Origin: a virus
Virus record (IMG/VR): IMGVR_UViG_3300027906_000055
Location: 1-38,153 of that record
Length of the DNA: 38,153 bases
Reading direction: 5' to 3' (one strand)
Both the position numbers and the translations under genes were made by a program. Shown here piece by piece: positions 34,501 to 38,153 of the stretch. How positions within the stretch are numbered: position 1 is the first letter of the stretch; each line of letters starts with the position of its first letter. The notes under the pieces are model-generated. The model worked only from the letters and a program-made list of their open reading frames with translations, made no database searches and was not told where the DNA came from.

Positions 34501-37414
34501 AATACAAGCAGGTGACTTAACAATAGAAGCTCTACCTGAAGCATTAAATGAAGGACAAAAATTATTAGATGCTAGTAATAAAGTAAATAGAAAGTCTAGT
34601 AAAAAGGTTAAAGTAAATAAAGAACAATTATTTGATTTAATAAATCCTAATGGAACTACTGAAGAATCTATACAAGCAATGTCTAGAGCTGATAAAGCTA
34701 TACAAGAAGGTAATAAATTAGATAAACCTACTAAAGGTATAAGTGTTTTTGATTTTGATGATACATTAGCTTTTAGCGATAGTAAAGTTATTGTAACACA
34801 AAATGGTAAAACTTTTAAAATAACACCAGCTGAGTTTGCAGAATCATCTTCAATATTAGAAAGTGAAGGAGCTACTTTTAACTTTGATGAATTTAATAAA
34901 GTTGTAAAAGGAAGAAAAGGACCTTTAGCAGACTTAGCATTAAAACGTCAAGAGAAGTTTGGGAGTGGTGATATATTTGTATTAACTGCAAGACCACAAG
35001 CATCGGCTGAATCTATACAAAGATTCTTAAAAGGTATAGGATTAGATTTGCCTTTATCAAATATAACTGGTTTAGAAAATGGAACGCCTGAAGCTAAAGC
35101 TTTGTGGGTTGTGGATAAAGCAGCAGATGGTTATAATGATTTCTATTTTGCTGATGATGCTCTACCTAATGTTCAAGCTGTTAAAGATGTGTTAGGTCAG
35201 ATAGATGTTAAGTCAGATGTTCAACAAGCTAAATCAAGTAAAAAAATAAGAATAAATAGAGACTTTAACAATATAATTGAAAAGCAGACTGGTAAAGAAT
35301 GGTTTAAAACATATTCTAAGGCAAGAGCAGAAGTAGAAGGAGACAAGGCGAATAAATTTGAGTTCTTTATACCTCCATCAGCTGAAGACTTTTTAGGATT
35401 ATTATATAAAATGCTTCCTAAAGGAAAAGATGGGGACAGAGCTCTTACATGGTTAGAAGATCATCTAATAAATCCTTATCATAAAGGTGAACAAGCTGTT
35501 ATTAGCGCAATGATAAGTGTAGCTAATGATTTTAATACTTTAAGAAAAAGTTTAGATAATATACCAAAAAACTTAAATGATAATTCTGGTTATAGTGATT
35601 TTACTTATTCTCAAGCTCTAAGAGTATACATGTGGAACATGCAAGGGTTAGATATACCTGGTCTTTCAAAAAGAGATTTAAATAAACTAACAAAGCTTAT
35701 TGAAAATAATGCTGATATGAAAGTATTTGCAGAGAAAATTGTTTTTATACAAAAAGGTAAAGGTTATCCTAAACCAACAAATAATTGGGTGGCGGGCAGT
35801 ATTACTCAAGATATAATAAGGAATATTCAAAAAACCTATAGAAAAGAAGCTTTACAGGAATGGCAACAAAATGTAGATATTGTATTTTCTGAAGAAAACA
35901 TGTATAAGTTACAAGCTTTATATGGTTCTAATTATACAGATGCTTTAAAAAATATTCTTGGCAGAATGAAGCGTGGTAGTAATAGAGTTGTTAGTGATAA
36001 CAAACAAGTTGAAAACGTAATGGATTGGATTAATAATTCAGTTGGTACAACTATGTTCTTAAACAGAAAAACAGGTTTATTACAATTAATTTCTAGTGTT
36101 AACTTTATTAATTGGTCAGATAACAATATAATGGCTGCTGGTAAAGCGTTTGCTAATCAACCTCAATATTGGAAAGATGTAATGTACCTATTGAACTCGG
36201 ATTATCTAGTTCAAAGACGTAATGGTATGCGAATAAATGTAGCTGAATCAGAAATTGCTGAAGCATCTAAAAAAGGAGGATTAAAAGGAGCTATTGCATA
36301 TTTATTAAACAAAGGATTTGTATTTACTAGAATAGCAGATAGTTTAGCTATTGCAACAGGTGGTGCAACTTTTTACAGAAATAGGGTAAATGCACTGCAA
36401 AAACAGGTGAATATAGATACAGGTAAGCTTTATACTAAAGCTGAAGCTGATAAAAAAGCATTTGATGATTTCTATAAAGTAGCAGAAGAGAGTCAGCAAT
36501 CAAGTAGAGCTGATAAAATATCTATGCAACAAGCTAGTGGACTTGGTAGAGTTGTATTAAACTATGCTAACACTCCAATGCAGTATGCTAGAATAATGAA
36601 AAGATCTACTCAAGATTTATTAGCTGGTAGAGGTGATTGGAGAACACATGTAAGTAAAATACTTTATTACGGAGCTGTACAAAATTTAATATTTAACGCT
36701 TTACAACAAGCTATATTCACGGTGTTATTTGATGAAGAAGAAGAAAAAGATAGAACTGTATCTGATAAAGCAGAAAATATAGGCTTTGGAATGCTTAGTT
36801 CTTTATTAAGAGGTTTTGGATATGGTGGTGCGTTAGTTGATACTCTTATATCTATGGGTAGAGAAATAAGTATTAGAGAAGATGGTTTCCCAAGTTTCTC
36901 TGATGAATTTGCTTGGAATGTATTTGATTTTTCTCCATCAATAGATACAAAAGTTAGAAAAATAAGAAGTATTCATAAAACATTTACATATAATAGAAAG
37001 GAGATTAAACGTAGAGGATTTAGTTTAGAAAACCCTGCATATTTTGCTTTTGCTGAACTTATATCAGCGGGTGTTAACATACCACTTGATAGAGCTTTGC
37101 GTATGGCTATGGATTTAAAACAAGCTTCAGATAAAGAAACAGCGCAATGGCAAAGATTTGGATTAATGGTAGGATATTCAAGTTGGTCTCTTAATCTACC
37201 TTATTGGGGAACAACAACTACAATAAATAATGAAGCTAAGGAAGACGAACAAATAGAAACAAAATATAAAAACGATGCTCGTAAACTTAAAGGAATGGGA
37301 TATAAAAGAATCCCAATGACTAAAGGAAAACCAGCTGGTAAAAAAATGGAAGATTACATTGAAGTTACTAGACCTACTGGTGCTACTGAGTATTGGTTAA
37401 TGCCTAAAAAATAA
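28505..37414 (+). CDS. Giant polyvalent (packaged effector) protein with HExxH and HAD domains
   Basis: A 2969-aa protein, a quarter of the window. The first ~200 residues are acidic and disordered. Residues ~510-760 hold long weakly hydrophobic helices (GKLISTLGTLDIAANEF), possibly membrane-active. A zincin-like domain carries HEFLH at 954-958, with EEVLTLFSEA downstream. A HAD phosphatase domain has DFDDTL at 2083-2088, LTARP at 2160-2164 and FADD at 2215-2218. The last ~720 residues start FNNIIEKQTGKEW and include KFEFFIPPSAEDFLGLLY, NYANTPMQYARIMKRSTQDL and hydrophobic helices before a basic end. Four [A/S]SKK motifs (1478, 1564, 2031, 2244) delimit segments. The architecture matches polyvalent proteins of phages and mobile elements, thought to be delivered with DNA. 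Individual functions are inferred. Confidence 0.8.
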   Translation: MEEEKELTIEDLLNLEISNQVVEEEVNDEKKAIKKPFSMDDFFDKNPNLKPIDPRVEEGVVVRDNPSLLDPVELPTKVGKITEGTNYNATEEAIMYKPSNPEESDFYTQTQDVTNRVNDIIKNPVKLPQATINVGEAKSIDVDFEQVQEIDVEATTDKINEEIDNAPKIIEVDPIKAQYAPSKVIDGELITGIPDRFNVSVDTTGKATDEDTTKYYKVNESAYNYIKDSILTEGELGSYNTWEEFVGKADEVTQKILQQDPIIKKILAEAGFNLQNESYSKYIDMLNAAINENGLDSPEEIEALQIEYDTWRDTRWNELIQSTEFEERGQQYAFATKKVLEDLYKPYGRTKEGDLAEIDTQLREGEISKSWWKLKDIGIGMTTGFGKKYKQLDLLSDRPFSQLANQSMDTYNLAQKLGLEDMTIQQIEDLYNTNPGKKYEKAIEDIFKSFNLGYGFKKDQMKPAQDASRYDKIKDRNLTLKEITEKAREEINKREQERFKTGLSILEDENFQSLLNEIDPEESGFVDTVGQIVQQSNMLLTFAGEGIASIGKQSKSLPGAVAYGVGKLISTLGTLDIAANEFTSQIWGTFDKRIRDRKGENYQPTIDDYMAELDDPDSVSIIQNIITTGGIVALERVGIAKALGASKVASKNIASLLRLEGKTFLKTLPAFAYQREVAGLTEYLTEGFQGYISDASIRLGSGESVSDSVLDAEFDKLGAKKGYQIGRFLPIVGKITQQTAVELNTAALKLSTNFDLGKLSKTFKQNELFFNKSIEKIQKDIDSNKISQEEGQLIIRNISNIRNAGLKIPANVDGRSKNRLMRLLLEQKALQNKIKEVDNKDISTNDILELATISNEIQSIIKKADSRENYINQVGNVVNIINNNENANVKIIRSKDGKGVENQIDKLKGEGWKIAASKGLTTNYGTIFQKGDQQVILLNDKEILADGAINTAAHEFLHAVLWNTVKNSKGTAIALGNDLLTYLKDVNPELMKNSVFAQRIKQYKDDATITTEQQAEEVLTLFSEAALDGAIELNESALDQIQGFFTRIFNSLMGREADIKFNDGKDVFKFIKGYNESIKKGKFTKAQDKLFESRAEGDLIKREYTTQEMKDRDATSKQNKKLQELTVEWQEGSPDVDVENDILPQLEAATISSLKRWGVTGGRNLTFDFKNPEVIKEAKQLVGGQLWSFMENFDQDKSSATTYTDNLAKRIGPKLVDMFAKKGKSLDSMKEDVGFDVVDTTQKDFDSPSQKPVGKRDKVFPNAVKAIADNITGETREDQKVLLKNDIEEAILRVGTNPKDIVKYIVKKTKTPAYRKLIKDKLGRFGSDQYIDNVVSLFDNNDFIKSIPVANIKRRFGKLFGIKQIDTVKTKKVEDGKRTYFDKPVYRIPAVDKTKLNRIKNYFLGGEKRSQSLFEIIGEGIAVESISELRTDKEFMKNLQDRLDFKKSNLTANEFMDQVEFNLDKRNLEDTSFDVAKASKKVKPKVSKARQADLDRMTPAQINAEEGWSPWELVRQPDGSLNLDRRFVGRAEAIAALKRIGQDKRRDMDALLKENKPFEPQYKSSKKYRLNLEELTGTEKIELTAGDYEANIKAITKALNKIKGVPTISVTTNERVNLKTWKKEYKKGKYDLSPEDVKFLDKLDSKKGDEFDAGVDYLLEKYGAVYNWDAKIDPDKENSSTYGEVRDEMTTQIIESFPEKDRPMIRQLLLDMSTNQFAVGIKAKSLELEGGTTTGARKGNLGLYGVESEFNKAIPPSEYEWKKGDTPLITRDKYTKTIDGKSQRVDWNKVRGKDFIANQDLKLPALFKLIDGLKKFKNDPNFSWYLKALTGNVSNTQTHPFRFLMPLRNIEVNPKTKRPFNKKYIEEHTFVANNLGKLVEYGILSNQLPIVKKIINASASQAALTEVTDNKLKPLKLTSNMGKAYSKLIKGIIDGSRNAAIQGLASFIRYKDVLTLSKIYNLKEGKTMNEVLGLKIIGANNNPDSRNEANNIANAIYDKIQAGDLTIEALPEALNEGQKLLDASNKVNRKSSKKVKVNKEQLFDLINPNGTTEESIQAMSRADKAIQEGNKLDKPTKGISVFDFDDTLAFSDSKVIVTQNGKTFKITPAEFAESSSILESEGATFNFDEFNKVVKGRKGPLADLALKRQEKFGSGDIFVLTARPQASAESIQRFLKGIGLDLPLSNITGLENGTPEAKALWVVDKAADGYNDFYFADDALPNVQAVKDVLGQIDVKSDVQQAKSSKKIRINRDFNNIIEKQTGKEWFKTYSKARAEVEGDKANKFEFFIPPSAEDFLGLLYKMLPKGKDGDRALTWLEDHLINPYHKGEQAVISAMISVANDFNTLRKSLDNIPKNLNDNSGYSDFTYSQALRVYMWNMQGLDIPGLSKRDLNKLTKLIENNADMKVFAEKIVFIQKGKGYPKPTNNWVAGSITQDIIRNIQKTYRKEALQEWQQNVDIVFSEENMYKLQALYGSNYTDALKNILGRMKRGSNRVVSDNKQVENVMDWINNSVGTTMFLNRKTGLLQLISSVNFINWSDNNIMAAGKAFANQPQYWKDVMYLLNSDYLVQRRNGMRINVAESEIAEASKKGGLKGAIAYLLNKGFVFTRIADSLAIATGGATFYRNRVNALQKQVNIDTGKLYTKAEADKKAFDDFYKVAEESQQSSRADKISMQQASGLGRVVLNYANTPMQYARIMKRSTQDLLAGRGDWRTHVSKILYYGAVQNLIFNALQQAIFTVLFDEEEEKDRTVSDKAENIGFGMLSSLLRGFGYGGALVDTLISMGREISIREDGFPSFSDEFAWNVFDFSPSIDTKVRKIRSIHKTFTYNRKEIKRRGFSLENPAYFAFAELISAGVNIPLDRALRMAMDLKQASDKETAQWQRFGLMVGYSSWSLNLPYWGTTTTINNEAKEDEQIETKYKNDARKLKGMGYKRIPMTKGKPAGKKMEDYIEVTRPTGATEYWLMPKK

Positions 37415-37417
37415 CTT

Positions 37418-37507
37418 ATGAAACAAAGAATAAAATTATTTATCGACAAGTTGCAGCAAGCTTGGAACAAATTGCTATATAAATTAATGTTTAAAAAATA
37501 CAAATAA
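37418..37507 (+). CDS. 29-aa basic amphipathic microprotein
   Basis: ATG at 37418, three bases after the giant gene's stop; TAA at 37505-37507 directly abuts the next ATG. The peptide has many Lys plus regularly spaced Leu, Ile, Phe and Trp (FIDKLQQAWNKLLYKLMFKK), so it would form a basic amphipathic helix. It fills the gap exactly between two coupled genes, which supports translation. Function unknown; a chance ORF cannot be excluded at this length. Confidence 0.4.
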   Translation: MKQRIKLFIDKLQQAWNKLLYKLMFKKYK

Positions 37508-37732
37508 ATGAAAAATCTAATTTTAATCTTATTATTATCTTTTTCTTTAACCGCTAACGCACAAGGGAGAAAGAACAAATGCATGGTCACTAAAATAGAA
37601 TATGTAGAATCTTATAAAGTTAAAGTTACTAAAATCAACAAATGTAAAAATGTTGTTGTAGTAAGAACATATTTAAAAAAAGAGTGGGATGCTTTACAAA
37701 AGAAAAGAAAAACCCGTAAAAAGAAAAACTAA
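37508..37732 (+). CDS. Small secreted basic protein
   Basis: A 74-aa protein with a Sec signal peptide: MKN, core LILILLLSFSL, predicted cut ANA/QG after residue 18, leaving Gln first. The mature ~56 residues are very basic (about a third Lys or Arg), with two cysteines (KCMVTK and KCKNVV) that could form one disulfide, and end KKRKTRKKKN. It starts directly at the stop of the 29-aa ORF and its stop directly abuts the following gene. Periplasmic or extracellular; function unknown. A role in envelope modification or DNA entry is possible but unsupported. Confidence 0.75.
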   Translation: MKNLILILLLSFSLTANAQGRKNKCMVTKIEYVESYKVKVTKINKCKNVVVVRTYLKKEWDALQKKRKTRKKKN

Positions 37733-38153
37733 ATGAAACAAATTTTACTTACTCTTTGTTTGCTTATTACATTTAATATAAGTTCACAAGAAAAGAAAAA
37801 ATTATTTAAAGATTTTTTTAAGTACAGTACTCTTTATGTATCTGGAGATCTTAAAAACTCAAAAGAAAATGCACCAAGTTATTTTGTAAGAACAAATCCT
37901 AATGGAAGTTTATACGATGTGCCTGTTGTAGTGGATGGAACTGATTATTATAATCACGATTATCGCTATGGATTTGGTATTCGTAAGATTGCAAGATTTG
38001 ATTATGAAATAAAGGGCAAACAATATTATGATGGGACTGAATCTAACGTATCTATGACAGCTCCTAATTCAGCTATTAAAGGGTTTGAATATGTATTTCA
38101 TACTGAAAAAGAAAGATCCAGAGATGATGTATTTAAAAATCACAGATATTTCT
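37733..38153 (+). CDS. Secreted/envelope phage protein with signal peptide (3' partial)
   Basis: ATG at 37733, immediately after the previous stop; the frame stays open for 140 codons to the window end. The signal peptide is MKQILLTLCLLITFNISSQE, with predicted cut after residue 18, leaving Gln first. The mature part includes KDFFKYSTLYVSGDLKNSKE, a Tyr/Asp-rich stretch, RYGFGIRKIARFDYEIKGKQ and SAIKGFEYVFHTEKERSRDD. I recall similar signal-peptide proteins among flavobacterial phage genes near structural modules, without known function. An outer-membrane or surface location in the infected cell is inferred from the signal peptide. Confidence 0.75.
   Translation, partial: MKQILLTLCLLITFNISSQEKKKLFKDFFKYSTLYVSGDLKNSKENAPSYFVRTNPNGSLYDVPVVVDGTDYYNHDYRYGFGIRKIARFDYEIKGKQYYDGTESNVSMTAPNSAIKGFEYVFHTEKERSRDDVFKNHRYF

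Noticed and set aside
36241-36275. ASKKGG near residue 2590 of the giant protein as a fifth SSKK-type site
   Set aside because: It lacks the following basic-x-Asn pattern, is followed by GGLKGAIAYL and seems to lie within a continuous helical region.
37354-37590. 78-aa reverse ORF across the end of the giant gene
   Set aside because: Overlaps three tightly packed + strand genes and has the hydrophobic composition of an antisense shadow.
1-38153. tRNA genes, CRISPR arrays, retroelement/diversity-generating variable repeats, attachment sites
   Set aside because: No cloverleaf, regular spacer array, reverse transcriptase motif or integrase was seen; the fibre repeats are coding and not template/variable-repeat pairs.

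Overview
The window reads as a large piece of a tailed-phage genome from an AT-rich (low-GC) virus of a marine-type Bacteroidota host, most likely a flavobacterium. Every credible gene lies on the + strand. Genes are packed with stop/start overlaps (ATGA, TAATG) or gaps of a few bases; the longest gene-free gaps are only about 55-75 bases (3178-3223, 4684-4753, 7286-7340, 16317-16390). I saw no tRNA, CRISPR, integrase, transposase or replication gene. Two things point to the host. Start codons are preceded by A/T-rich leaders with no convincing Shine-Dalgarno sequence. Three secreted proteins carry Sec signal peptides whose predicted mature end begins with Gln at residue 19, the pattern known for Bacteroidota.

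Layout: (1) 1-3177, a 5'-truncated tail fibre made of YadA-like repeats and ending in a self-cleaving S74 chaperone domain. (2) 3224-6840, a run of small, poorly known genes, including a 51-aa CxC protein and a 114-aa HExxH protein; several share a short S/T-P-L motif. (3) 6827-7691, a holin and a small secreted protein. (4) 7693-8983, four tightly overlapping small genes, one with a probable tandem GroES-like fold. (5) 8983-16316, the packaging and head module: large terminase, portal, scaffold-like protein and major capsid protein, closed by a UUCG-loop terminator. (6) 16391-17218, one head-associated gene closed by a second UUCG-loop terminator. (7) 17267-28495, connector, ring and tail proteins with no tape measure, tube or sheath, which argues for a short-tailed (podovirus-like) particle. 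This module holds a 1681-aa tail-hub or stabilisation-type protein, a 486-aa partner that may be its split C-terminal half, a GNAT-like protein, an Ala-rich internal virion protein and a 516-aa unknown. (8) 28505-37414, a 2969-aa polyvalent protein, probably packaged in the capsid and ejected. (9) 37418-38153, a tiny ORF and two secreted proteins, the last running off the window.

How it fits together: terminase and portal package DNA into a capsid built on the scaffold. The ring and hub proteins close the portal and form the short tail, and the fibre binds the host. The giant protein and the Ala-rich protein probably enter the cell with the DNA. The most notable observation is in the giant protein: an [A/S]SKK-type peptide occurs four times and divides the C-terminal half into segments, one of which is an apparently intact HAD phosphatase. 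This suggests a polyprotein cut into separate effectors. Functions named from family resemblance come from recognising motifs by eye; no database search was run.
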